From a virus, in IMG/VR virus record IMGVR_UViG_3300009285_004900, positions 1 to 40,652 of that record: DNA of 40,652 nt, one strand, 5' to 3'. The notes under the pieces were generated by a model. That model did not search any database. It was not told where the DNA came from and worked only from the letters and a program-made list of their open reading frames with translations. A program made the translations under genes and the position numbers. Positions 6,470 through 14,889 of this stretch are shown in pieces. Numbering within the stretch: the first letter of the stretch is position 1; each line of letters starts with the position of its first letter.

Positions 6470-8645
6470 TTTTACTGTCTCCTCTCTGTGCTTGTAATGA
6501 TAATTTTGCCCTATCCATTGCCTGTTGCTCGGCTTCTTTTTGCCGTATCTCATCCTCGCTTATCTGAATACCGACTTTCGCTGCCATTTGCGATTTGCCC
6601 GAGGGTGGCATGTCTCTAAATGATATAGATTCAGATGGCTTTTTTTCTTCACTTACTGGTTGTTCTCTGTCTTTTAACTTTGTATCTTTAATCGCCTGCG
6701 CCGTTGCCAACATTCCCTCCTCAATCCTTTGTTCGCTTGTCGGCAATACTCCCGCTTCTTGCATGTCTTTCATCACTTCTCCGACAGCAATTTTTATCTT
6801 CTCAATTTGATCCTCTGTCATCTGTCCCTCCGCTCCAAACTCATCCATTGCCTCTATAATTTCATTAGTTGATCCAAATTGATATATCTCCAAAAGCCTC
6901 TGGAAGTATACTTTGATAACCTCTGGCGATACAAGACCAATTTGTGAAAGCTGAATAAGATAATCTCCAAGTTCTTTGGCTGCCGCTTTTTGTGCTTCTC
7001 TAGTATAGGCAAGCCCGCTCTGCACTTCTATCTCTACCCGATAATCCCGTTTTATGGGAATCGCATCAAGCGGCTGATCTTCATCAATCTTTAATTCCCT
7101 ACGTTTCTGCAATGCGGATGCGCCGATAATGTCAAAATACTGTGGTTCTCCCTTTTCCAGATAATAGACTGTTTGGGGTGTAACGAAATAATCATCGGCA
7201 TAATCAAGCATTTTCTCTGTTATCCGCTTTACTACTCCCTGTACCCGCGCCATTGGGATTGAAAGGTTTGCAAATTCGCTTTCTTTCAAACTTTCTATGG
7301 CGGCGTTGGCTTTAACTCCTTTAGGAATTTTAGCAAGGGCAGACGTTGTTACACCCTGTTCTTCAATCAAACTCTCCAATAAATTCATAAAACTGAAAAC
7401 GAACGGCGGAATAGAAACAAGCTGATTTTGCACGGGTGGCGTAGTGTTATACTTAAAGACTTGACCGCCTGGCGTATTGTTTGGTTCTTGCGGTTCTCCT
7501 GATTTAATTGACCATGAACCGGCAACCATTGTGTGAAGATACCGTTCAACCCTTGAAACTACAAGATCGAGCGATTTGTTCTGTGGGATAAAACGCTCAA
7601 TGAGGGGCACCTGATAGAGCGGCCCCGGCTCAAAACGCAAATCCACGAGCGGATACCCAGGAAGGTTAAGATATTCGTCCCGCAAAGTTATATTACCGGC
7701 TACGAAGGATTGACGAATAACCGGATCACCCTTTTTCCTACGCTTCAGTATCTCGCCACCATTATCTTGCAATTTTATTCTTGCTTCGTTTTCGTCATTC
7801 AGGTATTCCCTCACAAATGCTTCTTTCTCGATGATGGTTGCTGCCTGATCTGCGTTTGGTGCACCGCCAAATCTCGCTTTGGCGTATGCCTCTTTAATAT
7901 CCGATGAGGCATTACGATTGTCAGGATTTATTTTTAATAACTGATCTGCCGCAAATCGCTCATCTGCTTTAATCTCGGAGATGAGACGCGGTCTGGCTTT
8001 GATAACAAACGGGGAATCTTCAAGCTCGTTAACCGACCCTACGACATAAACATCAAACGCATCAAAAACCATTGTTTTCAGCGTTTCTTCGATGGCGTCA
8101 GGCCATACCTGAATGAAAGAAATACCGTGCTTTGCAGTAAGGATAATCATCAATACAAGCTTTTCTAAAAGATTTTGTTTCTTAAATTCTTCTTCTAACC
8201 AATGTCCGCTTGATTTTGCCACACGTTTTGCTTCATCAAGCGCTTTGCGGTATTCGGGATTGGGAACTTTTACTACTTGTCCTGTTTGTGGATCAGGTTG
8301 TTCGATTGCAGGATATTGCGCGGAAGATACCCGTTCAGGATAGACAATAGGAATGAATTGACGTGAAGAGAGAAGATTGGCAACACCACGTATCTGCCGT
8401 GATGCTTTAGGCAATGCCCGCATCGGCGCCCAGACAGTTGAATTTTGTGAAAGATCGACAATCTTATTTTGCGATCGTGAAAGATAGCGGAAGTGAAACC
8501 CGTCATCAAAGAAGTTGTTATCGTACCACCTCCGCTCAAACGACCAGCGAAGGTTTTTAGCCGACTGCATCATCGAATCTATGGCTTGGCCTACTTGGTC
8601 TTTCGTAAGATGGCTGGTTGAGTAACTGAATGATCTATCTGCCAT
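6447..8645 (-). CDS. Portal protein
   Basis: A 732-residue protein downstream of terminase. Its length is close to the P22 portal (about 725 residues) and well above the HK97 type. Features consistent with a portal include an N-terminal helical wing, an Arg-rich stretch near residue 80 (ALPKASRQIRGVANLL), a central stem/clip region with PLVDLRFEPGPLYQVPL, and a Gln/Lys-rich helical C-terminal barrel. Portals form the dodecameric DNA channel and bind the terminase. The ATG at 8645 follows the stop of the upstream gene by one base; the extra codons upstream use weak starts. A long portal supports a podovirus-like particle. Confidence 0.85.
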   Translation of the reverse strand: MADRSFSYSTSHLTKDQVGQAIDSMMQSAKNLRWSFERRWYDNNFFDDGFHFRYLSRSQNKIVDLSQNSTVWAPMRALPKASRQIRGVANLLSSRQFIPIVYPERVSSAQYPAIEQPDPQTGQVVKVPNPEYRKALDEAKRVAKSSGHWLEEEFKKQNLLEKLVLMIILTAKHGISFIQVWPDAIEETLKTMVFDAFDVYVVGSVNELEDSPFVIKARPRLISEIKADERFAADQLLKINPDNRNASSDIKEAYAKARFGGAPNADQAATIIEKEAFVREYLNDENEARIKLQDNGGEILKRRKKGDPVIRQSFVAGNITLRDEYLNLPGYPLVDLRFEPGPLYQVPLIERFIPQNKSLDLVVSRVERYLHTMVAGSWSIKSGEPQEPNNTPGGQVFKYNTTPPVQNQLVSIPPFVFSFMNLLESLIEEQGVTTSALAKIPKGVKANAAIESLKESEFANLSIPMARVQGVVKRITEKMLDYADDYFVTPQTVYYLEKGEPQYFDIIGASALQKRRELKIDEDQPLDAIPIKRDYRVEIEVQSGLAYTREAQKAAAKELGDYLIQLSQIGLVSPEVIKVYFQRLLEIYQFGSTNEIIEAMDEFGAEGQMTEDQIEKIKIAVGEVMKDMQEAGVLPTSEQRIEEGMLATAQAIKDTKLKDREQPVSEEKKPSESISFRDMPPSGKSQMAAKVGIQISEDEIRQKEAEQQAMDRAKLSLQAQRGDSKNATNQNR

Positions 8646-8646
8646 A

Positions 8647-8907
8647 TTAGACAATCTCCTTATTTATCATCTCTTTGAATTTTTCATCCGATATATCGCT
8701 TTCGGGTATAAACTCTGATTCTTTGGCAATTGGCGGTTCAATAGGCTTCACTTTGTCAGTAAGCTCAAGATCACGATATTGCTCTGGTGTTTTTGCGATA
8801 AGCGCATTCATCCACTTTGTCCGTTCTTTTTTGTTCTCGTTTTTTTCCCACATCAACAGACCAAATAGCGCGAAAACTACCAGTCCTAAAACTATTTCAG
8901 CAATCAT
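8647..8907 (-). CDS. Single-pass membrane protein between terminase and portal genes
   Basis: An 86-residue protein with an N-terminal hydrophobic helix (IAEIVLGLVVFALFGLLMW) and a charged, Glu/Lys-rich tail expected in the cytoplasm. SD AAGGAGATT lies just before the ATG at 8907. Placement inside the packaging operon is unusual for a membrane protein. Function unknown. Confidence 0.65.
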   Translation of the reverse strand: MIAEIVLGLVVFALFGLLMWEKNENKKERTKWMNALIAKTPEQYRDLELTDKVKPIEPPIAKESEFIPESDISDEKFKEMINKEIV

Positions 8908-9374
8908 ATAATCTCCTTTCGGTGTTCCCAGTATTGATCCCATTGATTCGGTATTTTGTAGATTTCCGGAGCATAGAGTTTCTGGTCTGCAAAGTTAAAA
9001 TAAGGATATTTATTTTTGATGAACGTGCATTTTACAGGGATATCGCCATAATTATACGTAAACCCATCATCGGTTATTTTCCCCTTTACCCAATTACGAA
9101 ACGTTGACATAACCTCATGGGTAACATGGCGTTTTTCGATTATACATTCTATCATCTCGCAATCGAGCCCTCTCTTCTCCTTTATACATCTAGCCGCGTC
9201 TCCAGTTACGACAAATGTCGTATCCAAAAGAACCCTCTGCATAAGATCGAAAAGATCAAGCAATGCGGAGTTTAATTGTTCAAGAGAAAACTTATATTGC
9301 TCCCCATTCGTTCCAGATTTCGGGAGTGATTTCTGCTGCAATTTCTTGTGTTTGTGTTTTAAGTGCTTCTTCAT
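8904..9374 (-). CDS. Hypothetical protein after TerL, possibly nucleotidyltransferase-like
   Basis: A 156-residue ORF whose first 27 codons overlap the terminase end, so the true start may lie inside the frame; no good SD helps to decide. From residue 40 the segment LDTTFVVTGDAARCIKEKRG, with strands containing EMIECIIEKRH and a later GDIPVKCTFI, is reminiscent of small nucleotidyltransferase-fold proteins in phage packaging regions. I cannot confirm catalytic residues. The stop overlaps the next ATG (ATGA type). Confidence 0.55.
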   Translation of the reverse strand: MKKHLKHKHKKLQQKSLPKSGTNGEQYKFSLEQLNSALLDLFDLMQRVLLDTTFVVTGDAARCIKEKRGLDCEMIECIIEKRHVTHEVMSTFRNWVKGKITDDGFTYNYGDIPVKCTFIKNKYPYFNFADQKLYAPEIYKIPNQWDQYWEHRKEII

Positions 9375-10629
9375 AACTTAAGCGGATCAGCGTTTTAGGC
9401 TTCTCCATTGCCTCCTTTTCTTTTATAATTAACCGCCAAACTGCCAATGCGTGCGCAATTATGATATCGTCATGAAACCCTTGCGGCGCTTCATATCGTA
9501 CTCGATCTGTTACCTCTGATATATCATACGTAAAATTCGTCAATTCCCGCTTTGTCTCTTCGATTGGGAGTATATGTATCCGCTTCAACTCTATCCAATT
9601 TACCAGCTTTTCAATCAACTGTCTTTTCTGGTCGTTAGTAAATCTGATAGGATCGACCGGTATTCCCATTCTTGCAAGATCATCAACAATCGGATCGCCT
9701 AGTCCTGTGGCATCAATAACTACTTGAGCAGGCGACGTACCGTCAGTAAAATGTCGCGCGGTTTCCGCGATCCTCGCCTTTTGCATTCCCCAGTCTATCT
9801 TGTTGAACCGCGCTTGATAAACTTGTTTATTATTGGTTGCATCATAAACCGCCAGAACCGTAAAATCTTCAACTCTTGCAAGGTCAACGCCTATTATATA
9901 CCGGTGTCCCGCTTGCGGCTTTCTTGGCTCTGCATCCATGATCTCAAGGAAGTTACGGAATACAACACCAGTATCTTCAAGAAATTGTGCGTATATCTCC
10001 TGCTGTACTACCCTTTCCGGCATCGATGCTATATCCGCACGGATAGCCGCTAGATCAATGAATGGGTTGTCAAAGCTAGTGAATGTGAAAAAACTATAGA
10101 GCGGTTGTTCAGGGTCTTTTCCACGTTCTGCCAGCTCGAACAGCTTTCCTTTTCCTTTTGGCGTTCCGCCTATAACCGCCCGCAAGTTCGGATAATCCCA
10201 AAACATTGGCCGGATGGCGTTATCCCACAGATATTCGTTCTTGAGAATGATGCCTGCTTCATTGAGAAACGCCTTGTCGTATCCAAAGCCTTCCATCGTT
10301 TCTGGCGTATCTGCTGATCGGAAGTCAATATACGCGCCATTGATTGTAATCATCTTGGCCTGTTTGCGCCATTCCCACACATTCTTTGGCAATTTGTTAA
10401 GGTGCGGTATAAAATATCTCTCTATATACTTATCGATATTCGTATTAACTACATCTACCCATAATCCCCGTTTGAATGTTCCTTCTAGCGCGCATTTGAT
10501 AAAGTTGTTTGCCGCGCCTTTGGTCAATCCAAACCGTCTTCCTTTAGCAACAATCGTATATCGTGATTGACTATCAAAGATTGACTGTTGTTTTGGAAAG
10601 TTCTTTATGGGTAGTTCCAGTTGGTTCAT
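9292..10629 (-). CDS. terL: Terminase large subunit (packaging ATPase and nuclease)
   Basis: A 445-residue protein with the full TerL layout. A Walker A-like motif VAKGRRFGLTKG is at residues 27-38, in the arginine-rich form common in phages. Walker B YDKAFLNEAG is at 117-126 with its Asp and Glu. The C-terminal RNase H-type nuclease has GVDLARVEDFTVLAVYD (Asp249), VIDATGLGD (Asp306) and FHDDIIIAHALAV (Asp387/388). It powers DNA translocation into the procapsid and cuts the concatemer. The ATG lies inside the end of terS with 56 nt of overlap, so translation is probably coupled. Confidence 0.95.
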   Translation of the reverse strand: MNQLELPIKNFPKQQSIFDSQSRYTIVAKGRRFGLTKGAANNFIKCALEGTFKRGLWVDVVNTNIDKYIERYFIPHLNKLPKNVWEWRKQAKMITINGAYIDFRSADTPETMEGFGYDKAFLNEAGIILKNEYLWDNAIRPMFWDYPNLRAVIGGTPKGKGKLFELAERGKDPEQPLYSFFTFTSFDNPFIDLAAIRADIASMPERVVQQEIYAQFLEDTGVVFRNFLEIMDAEPRKPQAGHRYIIGVDLARVEDFTVLAVYDATNNKQVYQARFNKIDWGMQKARIAETARHFTDGTSPAQVVIDATGLGDPIVDDLARMGIPVDPIRFTNDQKRQLIEKLVNWIELKRIHILPIEETKRELTNFTYDISEVTDRVRYEAPQGFHDDIIIAHALAVWRLIIKEKEAMEKPKTLIRLSYEEALKTQTQEIAAEITPEIWNEWGAI

Positions 10630-11002
10630 CTATTTTTTTTTCTGAAACGATTTTGATTATGAGTGGTTTATCTTCGTCGCTGATATGTTCCATAACGGTT
10701 TTTAATGCAAATTCGTTGTGATATTTTCTTTCCAGCCACCATGCCGCTGCTTGCCATGTAGTTTGCGCTGCCTTTTGAATAAATGCTATATTTCTTGCCT
10801 TACATGTGTTCTCTGCTTTTTTTAGAGCCTCTACAAGCTCTACATGATAGGATGGATTCGGTTTTCCATCGGATTCCAATTCTCTCTGCCAATCGTAAAA
10901 AGTAGATTCTGAAACACCTGCTAAATTAGCACTATCTTTATAATTATTGCCAGCATTAATATATTTACAAATTTCTTCGACTATTTCCTTACTATATTTC
11001 AT
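10574..11002 (-). CDS. terS: Terminase small subunit
   Basis: A 142-residue protein with an N-terminal helix-turn-helix (NYKDSANLAGVSESTFYDWQ, residues 19-38), central helices (residues 52-90) and a charged tail, as in small terminases that recognise packaging DNA. It immediately precedes and overlaps terL. The ATG at 11002 directly follows the seven-T run of the hairpin at 11010-11028. The only SD-like bases, AGAGG, lie just 5' of that hairpin. A start four codons upstream would fall inside the hairpin and is unlikely. Confidence 0.85.
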   Translation of the reverse strand: MKYSKEIVEEICKYINAGNNYKDSANLAGVSESTFYDWQRELESDGKPNPSYHVELVEALKKAENTCKARNIAFIQKAAQTTWQAAAWWLERKYHNEFALKTVMEHISDEDKPLIIKIVSEKKIDEPTGTTHKELSKTTVNL

Positions 11003-11040
11003 AAAAAAAGACACGCTTTCTGCGTGTCCTCTAATAGACG
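11003..11040 (-). terminator. Terminator-like hairpin between SD and terS start
   Basis: GACACGC-AGAAA-GCGTGTC (11028-11010) followed by seven T, then ATG: a textbook intrinsic terminator shape placed immediately before a start codon. AGAGG (11032-11028) abuts the 5' arm, so folding would put an SD about 7 nt from the AUG. The upstream block GCGTCTATTAGAGG resembles the leaders at 3156-3190 and 35393-35425. Confidence 0.6.
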
Positions 11041-11064
11041 CTTGGCCGCTATTTTGTCGGCTAG

Positions 11065-11098
11065 ATTATAGCTTACTCTTTTTTGTTTATTTTGTCAA
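11065..11098 (-). promoter_or_regulatory. Promoter-like elements at the methyltransferase 3' end
   Basis: A perfect TTGACA (11098-11093) lies within the last codons of the methyltransferase gene, and a perfect TATAAT (11070-11065) just after its stop. The spacer is 22 nt, longer than the usual 16-18, so activity on its own is uncertain. The same 22-nt arrangement occurs at 29106-29139. Confidence 0.4.
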
Positions 11099-12194
11099 TT
11101 ATAGGTGTGATCGTCTGCCATTCTTCCTCTTTTTCTTTATTATAAGCATGTTCCAAAATATATTTTCCTACTTCTGGATGTATTATATCTCTTATTATTT
11201 TATCTTTTGGATAATCCGAAGAAACTTTGAAATTAGTTAAATCAAATCCCCATTTTTTAATCATTTTATTATCAAATCTATCAATCGAATCTATCTCAAT
11301 TTCATTGAAAACTTCATTATCCGGTATATCAAAATTAGCCCAATAATAATGCCTTCCTCTTTCTTGTGGTTTGATTAATGAATCATACCAACTAATAACA
11401 TTTTCTATACACCATTTTCCCTTGAAATAACCTTGTAAGAATAATATCTCCTCATAAAGTTTCATATCGGGATAAATTGGTTTACTATTTCCAAAGTTTT
11501 TTCTCATTCTACTATGTGTCGGACAAGGAGGACTAGACCATATAAAATCATATTTTTCAAAATGTTCTTCTAAATATTTATGAGCATCAGTAATTATTAT
11601 TTTATCATTTGGAAAATAATATTGATAAATTTTAGCTATTTCAGGATTTAATTCCACTGCGGTTATATCTAATTCACCCCATAATCTACGATTACCACCA
11701 ATACATGAATATAAATTTAATATTTTAATATCTTTAATATCTTTTACTTGTTCTCTCTTAAATTCTTCAATTGGAGCAATATTATCAATCAATTGTTGTA
11801 TATTCTCTGGAAATTTAATATCAACAGCATATTGCGACCAGTCAAAATCGGGATATTGCGGGATCATGTTTGCCAGAAGATCGCTATCGTAAAACCCTGC
11901 TCTGTCGTTGTCCGATAGTGCATATTCCAGTTTTTTCTTCTCGGTAGTCGCATCAACTACCGATACCCATATATCTCTTATACCCAATTCTTTATAAGCA
12001 CGAAGACGCATATTGCCACCCAATACTGTACCTTCATTAGTTATAAGCAATGGCTTATATACATTAAGTTTACCAATTTGTTTTTTAAGCCTTTCATAAT
12101 CTTTTTCTTTTATGCTTCTTGGATTCTTTTCCCAATTTTTAAGATCGTTTATATTTGCAATAATTTTACCGTCTTTTATAATTGTATTTATCAT
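11073..12194 (-). CDS. ParB-like domain fused to DNA cytosine-5 methyltransferase
   Basis: A 373-residue fusion. Residues 10-130 match the ParB/sulfiredoxin-like module seen in phage methylases (KNPRSIKEKDYERLKKQI, then GTVLGGNMRLRAYKELG). Residues 157-345 are a C5-cytosine methyltransferase: motif I ILNLYSCIGG (158-167), an acidic loop AVELNPE (179-185), motif IV SSPPCPTHSR with the catalytic Cys224, and motif VI WCIENV (261-266). It would methylate viral or host DNA at C5. The DNA coding the C-terminal half is visibly more AT-rich than the N-terminal half, suggesting a recent fusion. It follows the sugar cassette after a 111-nt gap in which I see no clear signal. Confidence 0.85.
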   Translation of the reverse strand: MINTIIKDGKIIANINDLKNWEKNPRSIKEKDYERLKKQIGKLNVYKPLLITNEGTVLGGNMRLRAYKELGIRDIWVSVVDATTEKKKLEYALSDNDRAGFYDSDLLANMIPQYPDFDWSQYAVDIKFPENIQQLIDNIAPIEEFKREQVKDIKDIKILNLYSCIGGNRRLWGELDITAVELNPEIAKIYQYYFPNDKIIITDAHKYLEEHFEKYDFIWSSPPCPTHSRMRKNFGNSKPIYPDMKLYEEILFLQGYFKGKWCIENVISWYDSLIKPQERGRHYYWANFDIPDNEVFNEIEIDSIDRFDNKMIKKWGFDLTNFKVSSDYPKDKIIRDIIHPEVGKYILEHAYNKEKEEEWQTITPIIDKINKKE

Positions 12195-12305
12195 ATTTAA
12201 TATAGAAAATACTGGCTGTTGCGTTCATGTTCTCTATAAAATAGCATGCTGTATTAGAGTCATTCGTACGAGCATTTAACCGACATTGGATCTAGCTGGC
12301 ACCAG

Positions 12306-12782
12306 TTATCTTCTCAAACTCAAAAAATAAGGTTTATTATGTTTTATTATTTCATCCACGATATCTGGTATATCTTCCTTTTTTTCTGGCCATACACATT
12401 GTATATTTGGAAACAATTTAAGAGTGTATTTTGCATCCTCACTCCAATGGCTAAATCCATCATGAGTATAATCTTTATCTCGTCCAGATGCGATAAGTTT
12501 TACATTTAATTTCTCGTGATTTACATAATTTCTAATCGTTTCAAATGGACGATATAAAAGAAACGTAGTAATACTGTAGATAAATGGTATTTTACCTTCT
12601 AATGCCAATCCACAGGCTATTCCCATTCCTGCCTGTTCACTAGCTCCAACGTTAATAAATTGTTCTGGTAACTCATCTCTAAATTGATTCCAAAGTTTAT
12701 AGCCTAAATCCATCGTTACCACAATAATATCTTTATTTTTTTTAGCGTGTTTAAATAATTTATCCGCAAATAGCCTTCTCAT
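12306..12782 (-). CDS. Transketolase-like C-half, pyrimidine-binding domain only
   Basis: A 158-residue protein matching the PYR domain of transketolases. FINVGASEQAGMGIACGLAL (residues 42-61) holds the conserved Glu49 that activates thiamine pyrophosphate, and the segment ASGRDKDYTHDGFSHWSED matches the substrate-side loop. Ordinary split transketolase C-subunits have about 300 residues; this one stops after the PYR domain and lacks the C-terminal domain, which in this family is not needed to bind the cofactor. It overlaps the N-half by 23 nt and should assemble with it into one enzyme. It is the last gene of the sugar cassette. Confidence 0.85.
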   Translation of the reverse strand: MRRLFADKLFKHAKKNKDIIVVTMDLGYKLWNQFRDELPEQFINVGASEQAGMGIACGLALEGKIPFIYSITTFLLYRPFETIRNYVNHEKLNVKLIASGRDKDYTHDGFSHWSEDAKYTLKLFPNIQCVWPEKKEDIPDIVDEIIKHNKPYFLSLRR

Positions 12783-13392
12783 ATTCCTCCTTTGTCATTA
12801 CATGATAATGAGCTGACTGTCCTTTCAAAAAAGGTAGTTGTTCAACATTTGTCAGTCGTATTTGTAATTGGTTATACAATCTATCATCGTTTAACATAAA
12901 ACAGATAGGATCAAGATCATCATCTTTTAATTGTCTATATGCTCCATAAAAATTATAGTTAAGATATAATTTGAGATTGTTTAATTTTTCTCGCCTCATT
13001 ATTTGCGCTGATTCATAAATACTCCCCTCTGCACATTCCCCATCACTTATTATACAGTAAACGTTTTTTGTTCTATCAGCCAACGCCATCCCAACGGCAA
13101 TCGGCAATCCTTGTCCAAGAGAGCCAGTAGAACAATCGAGTCCACAAATAGAACACCGATCAGGATGAGTACCATGATGCTTCCATATTTCTTCCGCATT
13201 TCTACCTCCGTATTTCTCAATTACACAATAGAGCGCCACTCCTGCATGACCACTACTCAATATAAATAACTCGTCTTTCTTTTTAATTTTGTATATTTCA
13301 TCAATAATATTTACCGAAGTCAAACAACTGCCAATATGGGACAATTTATTTCTATAGCTTATTTCTAGTATCCGTTTTTCAAGTTTGTTCAT
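12760..13392 (-). CDS. Transketolase-like N-half, thiamine-pyrophosphate-binding domain
   Basis: A 210-residue protein matching the PP domain of transketolases. It has an N-terminal His-containing HIGSCLTSVNIIDEIY and FILSSGHAGVALY. TGSLGQGLPIAVGMALA and the cofactor/metal motif SDGECAEGSIYESAQ follow, ending about 30 residues later in NYNFYGAY. It is shorter than usual (about 270 residues). Transketolases move two-carbon units between ketose and aldose phosphates and can make sedoheptulose-7-phosphate, the entry point of heptose synthesis. Stand-alone split versions also occur in polysaccharide loci, where they may act on other sugars. Its start overlaps the stop of the epimerase gene. Confidence 0.85.
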   Translation of the reverse strand: MNKLEKRILEISYRNKLSHIGSCLTSVNIIDEIYKIKKKDELFILSSGHAGVALYCVIEKYGGRNAEEIWKHHGTHPDRCSICGLDCSTGSLGQGLPIAVGMALADRTKNVYCIISDGECAEGSIYESAQIMRREKLNNLKLYLNYNFYGAYRQLKDDDLDPICFMLNDDRLYNQLQIRLTNVEQLPFLKGQSAHYHVMTKEEYEKAICG

Positions 13393-14170
13393 GTGATTTT
13401 TTTTGATAAAAATCTATTGTCTCTCGCAATCCCTCCTCAAGTGACCTCGTATCCCATCGAAATATCCTTGTATCTGCAACCCATCTATGCGTATCATACC
13501 CGCGCATATTCTCAATGTATTCAATTTGCGGAGTAACGCGCATTATCTTGCTTATTATCCTTACAATTCTATTGTTTGTAGTCTGTAGGCCGGTACCGAC
13601 AGGGATTGCCCATTGGGTGATTTTTGTGTAATATTCCGTACAAAAAATTACAGCATTAACAAAATCTTCCACATACATCCAATCATGCGCCGGCGATGGG
13701 TCAAGCCGTAACTCTTCATTCTGCACTATGCTTCGTATAACCGTTGGAATAAATCTAAAATCCGCTTCACCAGGACCAAAAATAGAGTATGGCCGAATTG
13801 AAATAATCGGCTTTTTATATTCATCTGAAAAAACCTTGCACAATTCTTCTCCTGCTTTTTTTGTAGCCGAATACATTGTCTGTACAGGCAACGTTACGCT
13901 TGACGTTGAAAAGTTGACAAATGCCTTATAGTCAATGTTTTTTGTATTTTGCAAATATACCCACAACAAATCTATATTCGCCTTCTTTATTTCATTTATG
14001 TTTGTCAGATGGCTATGGTTTCCGTATCCCGCCAAATGGAAAAAGTAATCAAATGACTTATCATACGTATCCCATTGCTTCAATCTTACAACCTCATGCT
14101 TTAATTGTTCCAATCTTCGACACAAATGTTTCCCGATGAATCCTGATGCTCCCGAAACTATTGAGCGCAT
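13379..14170 (-). CDS. NAD-dependent epimerase/dehydratase (extended SDR)
   Basis: A 263-residue protein with the Rossmann motif VSGASGFIG (residues 5-13), an FHLAGYGN strand after the second cofactor site, the catalytic pair YSATK (Tyr100, Lys104) and the downstream substrate loop RPYSIFGPGEADFRFIP. The family acts on NDP-activated sugars as 4,6-dehydratases, epimerases or reductases; the exact reaction cannot be read from sequence. At 263 residues it is shorter than usual (310-340). The ATG at 14170 has an ideal SD (GGAGG, 5 nt away). In this cassette it most likely modifies the activated heptose. Confidence 0.85.
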   Translation of the reverse strand: MRSIVSGASGFIGKHLCRRLEQLKHEVVRLKQWDTYDKSFDYFFHLAGYGNHSHLTNINEIKKANIDLLWVYLQNTKNIDYKAFVNFSTSSVTLPVQTMYSATKKAGEELCKVFSDEYKKPIISIRPYSIFGPGEADFRFIPTVIRSIVQNEELRLDPSPAHDWMYVEDFVNAVIFCTEYYTKITQWAIPVGTGLQTTNNRIVRIISKIMRVTPQIEYIENMRGYDTHRWVADTRIFRWDTRSLEEGLRETIDFYQKKSHEQT

Positions 14171-14366
14171 TCTGACCTCCTTTCCGTATAAAAACTGTTT
14201 CTCCGCATTGGCCGCATACAACAGCAAAATTATTGCTTATAATTCTTGTGGTTCCTTTATGAAACCGCATAACGGTAAAAAAACCGTATATGTCCATTTC
14301 GCCCAGAATTTGCCGTTGTCCGTTTTTTTCACACTTTGGACAAATTATAAGTTGTTTTTTGTTCAT
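14094..14366 (-). CDS. Small zinc-ribbon protein in sugar cassette
   Basis: A 90-residue protein with CPKC (residues 9-12) and CGQC (around 52-55), a four-cysteine zinc ribbon. The ATG at 14366 follows GGAGG by 9 nt and overlaps the nucleotidyltransferase end. The last 25 codons overlap the epimerase start in another frame. That overlap is long and the C-terminal sequence carries no family signal, so only the ribbon part should be trusted. Confidence 0.55.
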   Translation of the reverse strand: MNKKQLIICPKCEKNGQRQILGEMDIYGFFTVMRFHKGTTRIISNNFAVVCGQCGETVFIRKGGQNALNSFGSIRIHRETFVSKIGTIKA

Positions 14367-14889
14367 CAAAATACCTCCTTGCTTCTTCAAGCCGCGGAAC
14401 CGTACCAACGTCAAACCATACGCTTTTATCCTGACGGTACGGCCGGACGGATAAGCTCTGATTTACAAAATATGAAGAAGAATAAATCCACGTGCCCGCG
14501 CAACGCCACTCATCCATATAGGCAGTAATGGTATCCGGCTTATGAAACATACTCATTTCCGTATAATCTACATCGCTTATTGTATCCCCATTTATCACCA
14601 TAAAACTTGATTCTTGTACCAACCAATTCTTTAACGCCATGATTGTTTTATGATGGCCAAGAAGTCGAGGTTCGTAATAATACAACACTCGCCCGCCCAA
14701 ATAGTCCGTCAATATATGCGGTAAATAATGCAAATTAACGATAACATCGCGGATTCCATGATCTGCCAGACGAGTAAGAATATGTTCAATGACTGGCTTT
14801 CCTCCCACGTCAATCATTGGTTTAGGTTTATCCTTCGTCAATTCTCCAAGTCGTGTCCCGTATCCTGCCGCAAGCAATATAACTCTCAT
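14329..14889 (-). CDS. Sugar-1-phosphate nucleotidyltransferase, HddC-like
   Basis: A 186-residue protein. It shows LAAGYGTRLGELT followed by KPKPMIDVGGKPVIEHIL (residues 6-36), the NTP-binding and phosphate loop of the family, then VINGDTISDVD (metal-binding Asp, around 98-108) and a late WFDVGT strand. Related enzymes transfer a nucleotide onto sugar-1-phosphates, including HddC in GDP-heptose synthesis. It is 40-50 residues shorter than HddC, with loss mainly between the GDT and DVGT motifs, so activity should be tested. The neighbouring GmhA- and HddA-like genes point to heptose-1-phosphate as substrate. Confidence 0.8.
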   Translation of the reverse strand: MRVILLAAGYGTRLGELTKDKPKPMIDVGGKPVIEHILTRLADHGIRDVIVNLHYLPHILTDYLGGRVLYYYEPRLLGHHKTIMALKNWLVQESSFMVINGDTISDVDYTEMSMFHKPDTITAYMDEWRCAGTWIYSSSYFVNQSLSVRPYRQDKSVWFDVGTVPRLEEARRYFDEQKTTYNLSKV

